64,000 bases of DNA from Chlorobiaceae bacterium (lineage in GTDB: Bacteria; Bacteroidota; Chlorobiia; Chlorobiales; Chlorobiaceae), in the NCBI GenBank assembly GCA_013335405.1, contig JAAXVR010000009.1, positions 1 through 64,000 of the forward strand, given 5' to 3'. The notes beneath the pieces are model-generated. The model did not search any database, had not been told where the DNA came from, and was given only the letters and a program-made list of their open reading frames with translations. The position numbers and the translations under genes are program-made. Below, in pieces: positions 48,126 through 58,800 of this stretch. Numbering within the stretch: position 1 is the stretch's first letter; each line of letters opens with the position of its first letter.

Positions 48126-48611
48126 AAATAATGATGAGGAAGATTGGATGACGACCTTTCGCAAAGATAGATAAATTAATACGCGCTTCAAGGCTATACC
48201 TTAAAAAGTATTGAATTTAATCACTATTTAAGATTTTTTTAAGGCCCATCGGAAAACTGACAAGATTAACCGTAACTTCCGCACAATTCCGCTGAAAAGG
48301 TCTGAATAAAGCCTGTTCCCATGAAGCGGCAATCGAATAGACGTGGCGCAATGGTGTAACTGAACGTTTTCCGCTTTTTCTTTCCACAACTCAGCGAACC
48401 TCCGGAGGGGAGGACGAAAATTTCAGTTCTTGACGGTTCTGATGACAAGGTGTTTTAATCCATGCACCGCCGAACAGGATAAACGCTCTCATTCTATTGA
48501 ACAATAACCCCGTGACCCGATCATTGACCGAACTGCCTGGCGGCATCGGTGCCCCTGCAAAGATGCAGCCGGCGCTGTTGACCGATCTGCGGTATGAAGC
48601 GAATGATGCAG
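48126..48611. other. intergenic region between NDH-2 and dmeR
   Basis: 486 bp with no convincing gene. It contains a CCTCCGGAGG palindrome near 48393 and an AT-rich part near 48180-48240 that could hold the NDH-2 promoter. Confidence 0.45.
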
Positions 48612-48890
48612 CTACTTCACATAGGAGCGCAGAACGGAAATGACCTGTTCTGTATCTGCGTTCCGCTGATCGGAAGTGATCTTTCCGGAGCCGATATGTT
48701 CCCGTATGTGACCTTCCAGAACCGTCATCATCAACCCGCCAACCGCTCCCCTGATAGAGGCTATCTGCTGGAGAACAGCTGAACAGTCGGAAGATTCGCA
48801 CTCCAGTGCCTTTTCAAGTGCCTCGATCTGCCCCCTGATCCTGCGTATCCGGTTCAGCAGCTGTATCCTCCCTTCTTTCGTATGCGCCAT
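48612..48890 (-). CDS. dmeR: CsoR/RcnR-type metal regulator (DmeR-like)
   Basis: 92-residue all-helical repressor. The start AHTKEGR puts H3 beside the N-terminus; C36, H61 and H65 complete an H-C-H-H ligand set like that of RcnR, which senses Ni(II)/Co(II). I start at the ATG at 48890 so that H3 has this position. It is divergently transcribed from the cation-efflux gene and probably represses it through the operator between them. The symbol follows the dmeR-dmeF pair known in other bacteria. Confidence 0.82.
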   Translation of the reverse strand: MAHTKEGRIQLLNRIRRIRGQIEALEKALECESSDCSAVLQQIASIRGAVGGLMMTVLEGHIREHIGSGKITSDQRNADTEQVISVLRSYVK

Positions 48891-48910
48891 GGTTTTCTGC
48901 AATTATTTTT

Positions 48911-48936
48911 ATAGTATAGTGGAGTATACCATATAT
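48911..48936. promoter_or_regulatory. candidate operator between dmeR and dmeF
   Basis: ATAGTATAGTGGAGTATACCATATAT is a dyad-like sequence with a G-rich centre and AT-rich flanks (ATAGTATA/TATACCATAT), the form bound by CsoR/RcnR-family repressors. Confidence 0.55.
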
Positions 48937-48968
48937 CGTTTGATTTCCCATATTCAGAAAACACCAGC

Positions 48969-49907
48969 ATGTCCTTTTCGACCCAGCAAACCACGCAACA
49001 CAGCCATAACCATATCTTTGACGAGGGAAACCCGCTCGGACAGAACAGAACCAGATGGGCTGTCATCCTGACAGCCATGACCATGATCCTGGAAATTGCA
49101 GGAGGCTGGATCTTCAACTCAATGGCCCTGCTTGCAGACGGCTGGCATATGAGCTCACACGCGCTGGCACTCGGGCTCTCACTGCTTGCCTACAGGGCTG
49201 CCCGTCATTTTGCCTATGATGTCCGTTTTTCGTTCGGGACATGGAAAATCGAAGTGCTGGGAGGGTACTCCAGCGCGATATTCCTTGTCATGATTGCCTT
49301 CCTGATGCTCTATGAATCCATCGAACGCCTTATTACACCAGCACCAATCCAGTTCAGCCAGGCAACCGCAATCGCAAGTCTGGGACTCGTCATCAATCTT
49401 CTGTGCGCATGGCTGCTCAACGATGCGGGGGGCAGTCACCACCACCATCATGATGAACAAACCCGTCATCATCACCATGACATCAACCTCCGGTCGGCTT
49501 ACGTTCACGTCATGACCGATGCGGCAACCTCAGTACTCGCCATCGCCGCCCTGCTCGGAGGCAGATACTGGAATGCCCTCTGGCTCGATCCGCTGATGGG
49601 TATCGCCGGCGCATTCCTGGTCACTGCCTGGGCCTTCGGGCTCTTGCGCGATTCAGCCAGAGTGCTTCTCGATGCCGAAATCGAGGGTCCGCTTGCGGCA
49701 ACAATCAGAAATACCATCGAATCAGCGGCAGTACCTGCCGATATAACCGACCTGCACCTCTGGCGAATCGGAAAATCGAAATATTCCTGCATCATCGCAC
49801 TGAGCACAACCGGTAACCTGACGCCCGGCGAACTGAAAGAGCTGCTCGCCAAACACGACGAACTCGCGCACATAACCATCGAAGTGAACAGGAAGACTCC
49901 CGGGTAA
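48969..49907 (+). CDS. dmeF: cation diffusion facilitator (DmeF-like metal efflux)
   Basis: 312-residue CDF transporter exporting divalent metals. Five to six transmembrane helices are visible. The transport site is LLADGWHMSSHA (helix 2, with D/H/H) and HVMTD (helix 5). Between helices 4 and 5 lies a histidine-rich loop, HHHHHDEQTRHHHHD. The DGWHM-x-x-H pattern is the mark of the DmeF branch, linked to Co/Ni resistance. It is paired with dmeR across a short operator region. A weak hairpin lies after the stop. Confidence 0.86.
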   Translation: MSFSTQQTTQHSHNHIFDEGNPLGQNRTRWAVILTAMTMILEIAGGWIFNSMALLADGWHMSSHALALGLSLLAYRAARHFAYDVRFSFGTWKIEVLGGYSSAIFLVMIAFLMLYESIERLITPAPIQFSQATAIASLGLVINLLCAWLLNDAGGSHHHHHDEQTRHHHHDINLRSAYVHVMTDAATSVLAIAALLGGRYWNALWLDPLMGIAGAFLVTAWAFGLLRDSARVLLDAEIEGPLAATIRNTIESAAVPADITDLHLWRIGKSKYSCIIALSTTGNLTPGELKELLAKHDELAHITIEVNRKTPG

Positions 49908-50500
49908 AACCCCTTGCCGGGGTTATGACTCAGCCTCTTTTCCTGTCCGAAAAGCAGGATATTCTCTTTGAGGAGAGCTGATTCTCAAAAACTGCCGGGA
50001 ACAGGCGGCCCGATTGGTCTCTTCTGTTTACCCCCCGACAGATTAACGTCAGTCGTAGCGGCAGCGATTTGTCCGGCGATGAAAATTGCACCGCTAAACA
50101 AAAATCGGCTGATACGAGCAGCGCCGGTAAAATCATTTGAGCAGAATTTTCAGACGGAAGACTGACATTGAATGATGAACGCCGGATACCGGCCGGACTG
50201 CCCCTTCGCTCAATACCCCAAGGTGCTCCGGAATATTATGGAGACTGCAAAACCTCCGAATGCCCAGCCGAAAACGCCTGAGACATGATCTGGCCGCGTA
50301 CTGATCTATCAGGAAAAGGGTCGGGCCCGGCCCCTGCGGTAACGATTATCGGAAAACAGCCATTGCGGTCGAAACGGAGAGAGAACCGCCCGTTTACTGC
50401 AATTCAGATACCGGCAGACTGACCGGTAACCGGCTCCAATCCTCACGCCCACATGGAGCGCTGTTCTATAGCTCTTGTTGAAGATCGTCCCGGAACCCGA
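49908..50500. other. gene-poor region between dmeF and the TPM gene
   Basis: 593 bp. It begins with a hairpin AACCCC/GGGGTT (49908-49924), a weak terminator for dmeF. Two short overlapping frames (49930-50136 minus, 49968-50165 plus) show no recognisable sequence. The rest holds nothing I can name. Confidence 0.5.
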
Positions 50501-51448
50501 CTACCAGCTGCCGGAAGCACCTCCGCCGCCAGATGATCCTCCGCCACCTGAAAAACCTGATCCACCTGACGACCAGGAGGTCCCGGAGCTGCCGGAACTG
50601 ACCGATAACCCTCCGATTGATGCCCGACCCTTGGTTCGCAGATCATTTTGAGCTTTTTGATACCAGTCGGTCTTTCGTATAAAAAGTTTTGTTGCCGGGA
50701 AGCCGATCAGATAAGCGATAAAACAATAAAACGCGGCGCCTGACCCGAGGACAACGATCGGAAATACAGCCCAGAAAGGGATTAAAAATAAATAGAGAAA
50801 CCATCCGAAACCCGGTGTCATTATCCCGATCGTGGTAAACAATCCGATGATTCCGAAAATAAACGCTCCCAGAAGAATTCGTTCCCTGATCGAAAGCTCA
50901 GGTCCTTCCATTTGAAAAAATCCTGAATTTTTCCCCGCTTCGGTATTGACAACCGTCTCGGGTATTTTTCCGCCCTCGAGAACATTCATCACCGCCCTGG
51001 CACCATCGGCGATACCGCCATTAAAATCTCCGTTTTTGAATTTAGGAGCCATAGACGTTTGAATGATCCGCCCCGCCATGGCATCGGTGAGCGTTCCCTC
51101 AAGACCGTAACCCACTTCGATGCGCATCCGCCGGTCGCCGGGAACAACCACGATCAGAATACCGTTATCCTTGCCTTTCTGTCCAAGTTTCCATGATTCG
51201 AAAACCCTGACCGCGTAATCTTCAATGCTCTCCCCGTCGAGTGTGGGAAGCGTCAGAACGGCAATCTGATTTCCGGTACGTTTTTCATGCGCCTGAAGGC
51301 TCTCCGACAATGAGCGGTTAACCGCAGGGGAGAGAAGCTGTGCGTTGTCCGTGATCCTCCCGGTCAGATAAGGCACTTCCGCAGCAAAAATGTTACCACT
51401 GATGAGCAGCACGAGCGGGAGTAACAGAAAGATCGATCTTGTCTTCAT
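50501..51448 (-). CDS. TPM-domain protein with Gly/Ser-rich tail (YgcG-like)
   Basis: 315 residues: a signal peptide (about 1-22), a TPM domain (about 30-150; DGESIEDYAVRVF, VGYGLEGTLTDAMAGRII), two to three hydrophobic helices (about 195-250) and a Gly/Ser-rich low-complexity tail. The TPM/YgcG family is a membrane-associated protein group, often near lemA. It overlaps or abuts the second TPM gene upstream (51445). No lemA gene is visible. Confidence 0.84.
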   Translation of the reverse strand: MKTRSIFLLLPLVLLISGNIFAAEVPYLTGRITDNAQLLSPAVNRSLSESLQAHEKRTGNQIAVLTLPTLDGESIEDYAVRVFESWKLGQKGKDNGILIVVVPGDRRMRIEVGYGLEGTLTDAMAGRIIQTSMAPKFKNGDFNGGIADGARAVMNVLEGGKIPETVVNTEAGKNSGFFQMEGPELSIRERILLGAFIFGIIGLFTTIGIMTPGFGWFLYLFLIPFWAVFPIVVLGSGAAFYCFIAYLIGFPATKLFIRKTDWYQKAQNDLRTKGRASIGGLSVSSGSSGTSWSSGGSGFSGGGGSSGGGGASGSW

Positions 51449-52092
51449 ATTCCCTCCTCCTCGATAATTTCATCGGGTAAATCGTCGTTACCCTCTTCCT
51501 GTGAGAAAATTGTCAGTATCGAGGACAGATGATCCAGCCCGGCATCAAATGCCTGGCTGATTTGTTTCCGTTTCAGAAAAGGAGTCATCATTGCGATCAT
51601 ATTTCTTATATCCTCTGCTTTCAAACGCTCATCCAGTCCCTTGTCAGGGAGAATGACAATTCTATGCTCAAACAAGCTGACAAGCAGCAAAATGCCCGTC
51701 CTTTTCCGGGTAGCGAACAATTCCCTGTCCAGAAACAGTGCTTTTGCATACTGCAGCACTTCCGCATCAGCGCTATAGTCGGACAGGAAGCATCTCGAAA
51801 ATCGGGGGATCATGACGGTCAGCAGTGCAAACAGGGCTCCACTTGCCAGTATGCCAACCACCGGAATCAGCGCAGGCACATCAGGATACCAGTTATGGAA
51901 CCGCCAATGCAACAGAAGAAGAATCAATCCGGCAGCGGATGCGCCCAAAGCGAAAGCTTTCCATGGAAGTTCCGCATACGAGTCACTACGCCGGATGACA
52001 GACAAAACGATCTGGGTTCGGGTGTGCTTTTCTGTCTCGGCGACGCGTGCATCCAGACGACTGCGGTCATGATCCGATAATGGTTGTCTCAT
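51445..52092 (-). CDS. TPM-domain protein with two transmembrane helices
   Basis: 215 residues. A TPM-like segment around residues 1-50 and 110-200 is interrupted by two hydrophobic helices (about 45-65 and 75-95). LSDYSADAEVLQYAKALFL and FEHRIVILPDKGL are typical of the second TPM paralogue. The ATG overlaps nothing upstream, but its stop overlaps the start of the next TPM gene by four bases (ATGA). The pair is likely one transcript. The function is unknown. Confidence 0.78.
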   Translation of the reverse strand: MRQPLSDHDRSRLDARVAETEKHTRTQIVLSVIRRSDSYAELPWKAFALGASAAGLILLLLHWRFHNWYPDVPALIPVVGILASGALFALLTVMIPRFSRCFLSDYSADAEVLQYAKALFLDRELFATRKRTGILLLVSLFEHRIVILPDKGLDERLKAEDIRNMIAMMTPFLKRKQISQAFDAGLDHLSSILTIFSQEEGNDDLPDEIIEEEGI

Positions 52093-53119
52093 ATCATGAA
52101 GCTTTTAATCGCAAGCTCGATTTTTTTCACTATTCCTGAAGCCATCGAACTGTTTATTTCTGAAAATATGATCGACTCCTGTTCGAATCATCTTTTCCTG
52201 ATGGAACGTACGTTGTTCAATAAGAAAAGCTGTGCTTTTTCCAACACCTACCCTGCATCGATCACTATTCTGCAGTGCTATTCAAACGCTGTGCAAGCTC
52301 AAGAAAATACTCCCGGGGATTTGAGACCGGGATTCGCACGGAACTGGTCGAAGGCATCCCGCAGGCGCTTTTCCAGTGCGGATGTTACTGCAATTTGTTC
52401 AACAGGGGCAATCCGGAACATGGCTTCTCGAACCAAGTTGCTGTGCCGGGGAAATATTTTTCGGAAAACCCGGATGGCTGTTCACTTAAAAAGACAACTC
52501 CCCCGGAATCCGGTTGCCTGACACGATCACCAGTGCCGGATAACGAAAGAATATGATGTTGCCTGAAGTTACACATTGCAGGAGAAAATACTTCAAAACA
52601 AAAGAATCAAACAAGTTCCGTTTATCCGGCTTGTCAGGAAACCCCGTACTGTTTATGTATTATTTTCCGTTCTTGCGTTCATACGTAATACGCATACCGA
52701 CGAACAGGATTCCGACGCATACCGGGAGAGATGCTGCTCGAGGAATTCCTCTCGCAACACACCCGAATTCCAAATGATCCTTCAGCAGCGTCGGGATCTC
52801 TTCCTTGTCGCTGAATCCGAAAAACATATACTGAATATCATCGCGCTTACAACCTCCATCCTTTTCGCCCTGGCCGCTCCACCTCAATCCCTTGATCGAC
52901 TCCCCCGACAAGGTGGTTGCTGAGGAAGGTGGAGGATCGGCTCCATTCCATGGCACAGGATAAAGAGAAAAAACGGTGATGTTTTTATGGTATTTCTGTA
53001 TAAATTTACCTGAAAGAGCGCTTCCCCCTGACTACCCAAAACATCACCGCTTTGAACGGATATCGGTTCAATAGCATCGCATGGGGAACCGGGCATCTTC
53101 TCATTCCCCTTGAACTCCG
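52093..53119. other. 1-kb gene-poor region with possible decayed gene
   Basis: No intact gene recognised. On the minus strand 52302-52481 is open and coding-like, ending at a TGA (52299-52301); a frame shifted by one or two bases continues with LELAQRLNSTAE to a stop at 52265. This looks like a frameshifted remnant. Another minus-strand frame at 52660-52956 is open but unrecognised. The right part should hold the kinase promoter. Confidence 0.5.
52265..52481 (-). pseudogene. possible frameshifted gene remnant
   Basis: Two minus-strand pieces in different frames read as charged, helical protein: EKRLRDAFDQFRANPG in the first, EYFLELAQRLNSTAE in the second. They would join at about 52310 if one or two bases were restored. 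The parent family is not recognised and the evidence is only appearance. Confidence 0.3.
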
Positions 53120-55783
53120 ATGAAAAAAAATACAGGCATCGATACCGGCAACGAGGCGCAGGAACTGAACAGCACCCTGAAAACCGTTTTTGACTGTGTG
53201 GCTGAACCCGCCTTCATCATGCATCGCAACGGCGGCATCATTTACGTCAATAACGCGTTCACCCGCCTCTATGCGATCGACGCAGCAACGTGCCTGAAGT
53301 CATCAATTTACGATATCATGCCGAAGTGCCTTGCCGAATCCCGGAACGCGAAGTTCAGGGAAGCGTTCAGTACCGCAAAGCGCATTACCTTCCAGGATTT
53401 CCAGAATGAACGGTTCTATCTTCACGTCCTCTCCCCTCTCCCCGACGATGACGGCAGTAGCTCAAAACTGTATGTGCGGTCACAGGATATAACGGAATTC
53501 AAGCTGACCGAAAAAGAAGCGATAAACCGCCGGGTTTTCAACGATGCGCTTATCGAGGCGATTCCCGGTGCTTTTTATATGCTCGATCCACAGGGCAGAT
53601 ATGTGCATTGGAATGCCTATCAGCGGGATGTGATCGTCGGGATAAATGATGAGCAAATGAAAAATTATTCAGCCATCGAGACAATTCACCCGGACGACCG
53701 GCAGATGGTCCTCGAAAAATTAGGGAACATCCTGCTTAACGGTATCGAAGATTCCGGCGAGGCAAGAACGCTTGTCAAAGGCGGTCCTGAATACCGCTGG
53801 TTCAGGATATCCGGCAAAAGAATCTTTATTGACGAAAATCCCTTCCTTATCGGGATAGGAATCGATATCAACGAGCGAAAAATCGCCGAAGAAGCTGCCC
53901 TGAAAACCAGTGAAGACCGCTTCAGGGTCCTCTTCGAGGAGCATTCCGCAGTAAAACTTGTCATAGATCCCGATACCGGAGGCATCATCAATGCCAACAA
54001 AGCTGCGGCAAAATACTACGGATGGCCGATCGATACCTTATGCCGCATGCTGATCCAGGACATCAATACGCTTCCGCCGGAAAGGGTGAAACAGCTGATG
54101 GAGCAGAGCAGGAAATCCGAACTCGAAAGGTTTTCCTTCAGACATCGCCGCGCTGACGGTTCGGTGCGGGACGTCGATGTTTTTTCCTCGAATGTGAGAA
54201 TAAACGGAAAAGATCAGCTCTATTCTATCGTCCATGATGTAACCGACAGCAAAGATGCCGAAAAAAAGCTCAGGATACTGAACACTTCGATCGAACAAAG
54301 TCCGGTGACGGTCATCATTACCGATCTTTCCGGAAAGATCGAATACGTCAACCCTGCCTTTTCAAAGCATACCGGCTACAGCCGGGGGGAAGCACTCGGA
54401 AACAAAGAACAAATACTGCATTCGGGTCTCATCCCGAAAGAAATCAACGAGGAAATCCGGAAAACCATTCTTTCAGGAGGAGTATGGCACGGTGAACTGA
54501 TGAACAGGAAGAAAAACGGTGAACTTTACTGGGAATATGCCGTCATCTCGCCTGTTGTCAATGAGAACGGGGAAATCACCAATTTCGTGGCGGTCAAGGA
54601 GGACATTACCGAAAAGACAAAACTGTGGACTGAACTCACTGCAGCCAAAGAAAAAGCGGAAGAGAGCGACCGGCTGAAAAGTGCTTTCCTGGCCAACATC
54701 AGCCACGAGATCCGTACGCCGATGAACGGAATCCTCGGTTTTTCCGAACTCCTGAAGGAATCCGATCTCAGCGGAGAGGAACAGAGCGAATATATCACCC
54801 TCATCCAGCAGAGCGGAGAGCGCATGCTGAGCCTGATCAACGATCTGATCGACATTTCAAGGATCGAGGCCGGAGAGACTTTTCTCAAGATTTCAGAAAC
54901 GCCCGTCAATACGGTACTTGAGGATCTTTATGCCTTTTTCAAACCCCAGACGGAAAAAAAAGGTCTGTTGTTGCACTGCTCCCCGGGACTCAGCGACAAA
55001 GAGAGCTCCATTGAAACGGACCGGAAAAAAATCGGCCAGGTCCTGACGAACCTAATCCAGAACGCATTGAAATTCACTTACAAAGGGAAAATCAGTTTCG
55101 GATATGAAAAGAAAGAGGATGTTCTCGAGTTTTTCGTCGCCGATACCGGCATAGGCATTCCTTCGTCCATGAAAGAGCGTGTCTTCGATCGCTTCAGGCA
55201 GCTGGACAACTCGCTGACGCGCAATCATGAAGGTTCCGGTCTCGGCCTCTGCATATCGAAAGCCTATATTGAACTGCTTGGGGGAACAATCAGCGTGGAA
55301 TCCCGTGAAAAGTCGGGCAGCACCTTCAGATTCACGGTCCCTTACCGGCATGATTCATCGAAAAGTGCACCGGCATCGCTGAAAAACAGCGCAGAGCATT
55401 CCATTCTTGATGCATCACGGATCCTTACCCTTGTCGTAGCTGAAGACGACGAGACGAGCCGACATCTGCTGTTGACAAGTCTGAAAGGCGAGAACATCAC
55501 GGTTCTGACGGCCTGCAACGGCAAGGAAGCCGTTGAACTCGTCGGGAAGCATCCGGAAACCGATCTTGTGCTCATGGATATCAGAATGCCTGAAATGAAC
55601 GGATTCATGGCGACGAGACTGATAAAAAAAACAAGGCCCGGTCTTCCGGTTATCGCCCAGACAGCGTTCACGTCGGAAGAAGACCGAATAAAAGCCCTGG
55701 AGGCAGGTTGTGACGGATTCCTGAGCAAACCGGTCAGAAAAAATGAACTTCTCGGCATGATAAAAACGATGCTCGGAAAGTAG
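53120..55783 (+). CDS. multi-PAS hybrid sensor histidine kinase
   Basis: 887 residues, cytosolic (no clear transmembrane helix). Four PAS domains (about 12-125, 140-255, 265-380, 385-500; for example VTVIITDLSGKIEYVNPAF) precede a HisKA domain with H529 in SHEIRTPMN, a HATPase domain (about 625-740; GTGIGIPSS-like TGIGIPSS and GSGLGL), and a C-terminal receiver domain with D820 (LMDIRMPEMNGF) and K in LSKPVR. Hybrid kinases of this type usually feed a separate phosphorelay; none is adjacent. The signal may be a redox or light cue through the PAS units, by inference. Confidence 0.93.
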   Translation: MKKNTGIDTGNEAQELNSTLKTVFDCVAEPAFIMHRNGGIIYVNNAFTRLYAIDAATCLKSSIYDIMPKCLAESRNAKFREAFSTAKRITFQDFQNERFYLHVLSPLPDDDGSSSKLYVRSQDITEFKLTEKEAINRRVFNDALIEAIPGAFYMLDPQGRYVHWNAYQRDVIVGINDEQMKNYSAIETIHPDDRQMVLEKLGNILLNGIEDSGEARTLVKGGPEYRWFRISGKRIFIDENPFLIGIGIDINERKIAEEAALKTSEDRFRVLFEEHSAVKLVIDPDTGGIINANKAAAKYYGWPIDTLCRMLIQDINTLPPERVKQLMEQSRKSELERFSFRHRRADGSVRDVDVFSSNVRINGKDQLYSIVHDVTDSKDAEKKLRILNTSIEQSPVTVIITDLSGKIEYVNPAFSKHTGYSRGEALGNKEQILHSGLIPKEINEEIRKTILSGGVWHGELMNRKKNGELYWEYAVISPVVNENGEITNFVAVKEDITEKTKLWTELTAAKEKAEESDRLKSAFLANISHEIRTPMNGILGFSELLKESDLSGEEQSEYITLIQQSGERMLSLINDLIDISRIEAGETFLKISETPVNTVLEDLYAFFKPQTEKKGLLLHCSPGLSDKESSIETDRKKIGQVLTNLIQNALKFTYKGKISFGYEKKEDVLEFFVADTGIGIPSSMKERVFDRFRQLDNSLTRNHEGSGLGLCISKAYIELLGGTISVESREKSGSTFRFTVPYRHDSSKSAPASLKNSAEHSILDASRILTLVVAEDDETSRHLLLTSLKGENITVLTACNGKEAVELVGKHPETDLVLMDIRMPEMNGFMATRLIKKTRPGLPVIAQTAFTSEEDRIKALEAGCDGFLSKPVRKNELLGMIKTMLGK

Positions 55784-55835
55784 CCCCGTTTCCGCTCTGT
55801 CCGTTCCTGATGCAGGCAAACGACACGACCCCGAT

Positions 55836-58800
55836 TCAACCCCTGATTTCAGCCAACCATTGATGCACGTTGTTGAGGATATGCCAAAGCCTCCCGTCTC
55901 CGCCCGCAAGCCCGGCGATCAGCACCACCCCGAGGGTCACCAGCGCAAGCACGACAACCATGGCGAGACCTTTCAGGAATCCGCCGATTTTGTTCCTGCG
56001 AAGCAGAATGCCATTGAGCCATGTCACGGTAACATGCACGGAGAGGGTCAGTGCAAATGCAATGAGCGCAAAACGCTGGACGGAATCATTCACGAATACG
56101 AAACTGGCAGCGAACAGCACGGTCTCGAAAAGGTAAAGCAGTTTAATCCAGTGAATGAAGACGAGTCTCGCCATGCTTCTCGGCACGGCAGCCTCCAGGA
56201 GCAACAACAGAAAGGTCCCGGCCCGGATAATGATTGAAAGCAGGTTCCTGCCGGAAATCCGGTACTTGTCGGCGATACCGGAAAGTATTTTTCCCGTTAC
56301 GGTCACGGCTCTTGCTGCATTTTTCAGAGCATTGCCGGGTTCGAGCGCCTTGTTTTCCCCAAAAGCCGCCAGGTAATGATCCCGAAGCTCTCCATCATCT
56401 ATATGCAGGTCGAGCTGCTCTCTGAGCGGGCCTGCATTTTCCTTGAGTTTTCCGATGAAATCCGAAAGTGCCTGTTCGTCCCTCTCGCCGCTTTCAGTAT
56501 GCATGAATGGTTCAGAGAGAAGGTCGAGGATTTCTGTCTTGCCGACTCTTCCCCCCGGCCTGTTCATGATGGTTTCAAGAACGATGGCGGCCTGGGCTTC
56601 ACCTGTAAGACGCCGTCCTGCCTCTTTGCCGTGAACGAGAGCCGAGAGTATGCGTTCGGCACCGTCGAGCTGACCCCACATAATATCGTTCTGTCTCCAT
56701 CTTTTCTCCATGAACGCCCCGAAATTGCCCAGAGCTGTTCCGGAAAGTTTTTTCAGCTTCTGTTCCTCCTGATCGACCAGGGTTTTCGCATCCTCCGGAC
56801 TTATTCTCAGGATGTCGATCTGGCCTGTATCGTTGATTCCGGTACCGTAGATCATCGGGTAGATAACCCTGTCGAAATCGGTGTAATGCAGGTAATAGTT
56901 TTTCAGGATAGCCCTTACAGCATCACCCCCGGCGAAATCGTGTTCTTTTCCTCCGGGTTCGATACCGAGGAGCCTCCTGCACTCATGGTCGCTCGATTCG
57001 ATAGATGTCGTCATCATCGTTCTTACCACTGCACGGATGTCATCGAAAGCAGTAACCGCATCCGGGTTTTTTTCAACGAAATCGAAGGCTTTCCGCTCAC
57101 CGGGGCTTTCATCTCCCGTGGAAAACCTTGATGCTTGCGTGACACCTCCTCCACTGTTCAGGAGGAAATATTGCAGTACGGCTGCAAAGGGATCTTCACT
57201 TGGTTCTTTTCCGGAAACATGCCTGTCGCGATCCGCCTTTCCGTTCCGCTCGGAGACCTCCTTCCGAATATCCGGATTGTCGACGAGCAGTCCGACAAGC
57301 TTCGAAACCGGTTCAAGAAGAGGACCTGATGCCGATATCGCCGGCTGTGGCTTCCCGATTTCACCCGTTTTCGGGGAAAAGCGCAGCCTGAGGGTTCTTC
57401 CCGCTCCCTCCAGGCTGTCCAGGCAGGCGTTGACCCTCTTTTTGATATCGAGCAGCTCCTGCCTTATCATCACTGATTCGCCGGCTCCGTCTTCTGCTGA
57501 CAGAGATACCGCTTCCCCGGGCACAGCGCCTATGTTCATGCGGTTGACAAGAAGATTGACCTCGCCGATAAGGCGCTCGTCGGAAGCGAGGTATAAACGG
57601 TCGATCTGTCGCAGGAGAAATTTCAGGCGGCGCATGGGGAACGTAAGGTCGAACGTATGTAAAAACGCATTCAGTGTTTCCTTTCCCGCTTTCTCCTCAC
57701 CTGTTCGTTTCTCGATGTAGGTCATTTTTCTCCAGGCTCTTGCCAGATCCCGGAAAACCAGGAAATAATCGGAATTCTCCTCGAAGCCGCCAACCCTTGC
57801 CAGAAGTCTGCCGAAATCATCGGTAACCGCCGATATTTCAAGCCTGTGGTATGCGATATAACCCGGTCCGTTGCGTCTTGTCATATCGATCAGATCAAGG
57901 GAGCCCCACTCCCTGTCGTCAAGCTGCGGCTTCGCCCACAAGGGTTCTTCCCCTTTCCTGCCGCTTTCGGCCCATTCCCTGTAGAACTCTTCATACTGAG
58001 GCTTCCAGCAGGCATCGGACCGATCCTGCTCCATATCGGCAAGAATGCGTTCGATTCTCAGATTCAGGCGGTTCCTCTCGATAATTTTTTCAATATCCTC
58101 GCGGATTGTCTCATAACGGGGCAGCTTGAGCAGGGCATCGAGCGAATTGACAAGGGCATCCGGCTTCTCTTCACGTTCCGTTTCCTTTTCGGGATGCTCG
58201 GGAACGGGTTCTATATAAAGGAGCTTTCGCTCGATGGGATAATCGGTGCGACGCTCGGAAATCGCTTCGATGGCATAGGAAAACGGTCGGTTGTCGAGGT
58301 AGCCGCCGTCCCCGAACGACCTTCTGTGATAGATGACCTTCCCGGATTCCTCCTTGTCGGGATATCCTTTGAAAAATCTCTTCCATTGAACATTTTCAGC
58401 AGCGCCTTTGCTGAAGACCTCGTCGATATCGCCGAGGCGCATCGGCTCGAAGGCAAAAGGGAACGATGAGGTGCAGCGGGCTGCAAAGGCAAGAAAGGGG
58501 TTGTTCTCACTCCTGAAATCGTTCCATGTCAACCCGTTGCCGAAATTGCATGAAAAACGGAACACTGTCCTGTGCCTGCGCTCGTAAACAGTCCTGTCGC
58601 TGAGCTTTATCGGAAGCGTCAATCCGAGAATATCTGTCGCGGTGACGAAAAGATCGAGCTTGTCGACCAAGGGCGCATCAGTTCTTTTTCCGGATTCCGC
58701 CTTTCCCTCTTCGTCCATCTTCCTGAAAGCCTCGAACAATTTGCCGTACATTCTCTGGCTGTTGAACAGTGACTGCGGAACATGCTGCAATGACAGGCCG

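Noticed and set aside
49930-50165. Two short overlapping frames on opposite strands
   Set aside because: Both lack ribosome-binding sites and recognisable sequence, and lie in a gene-poor gap.
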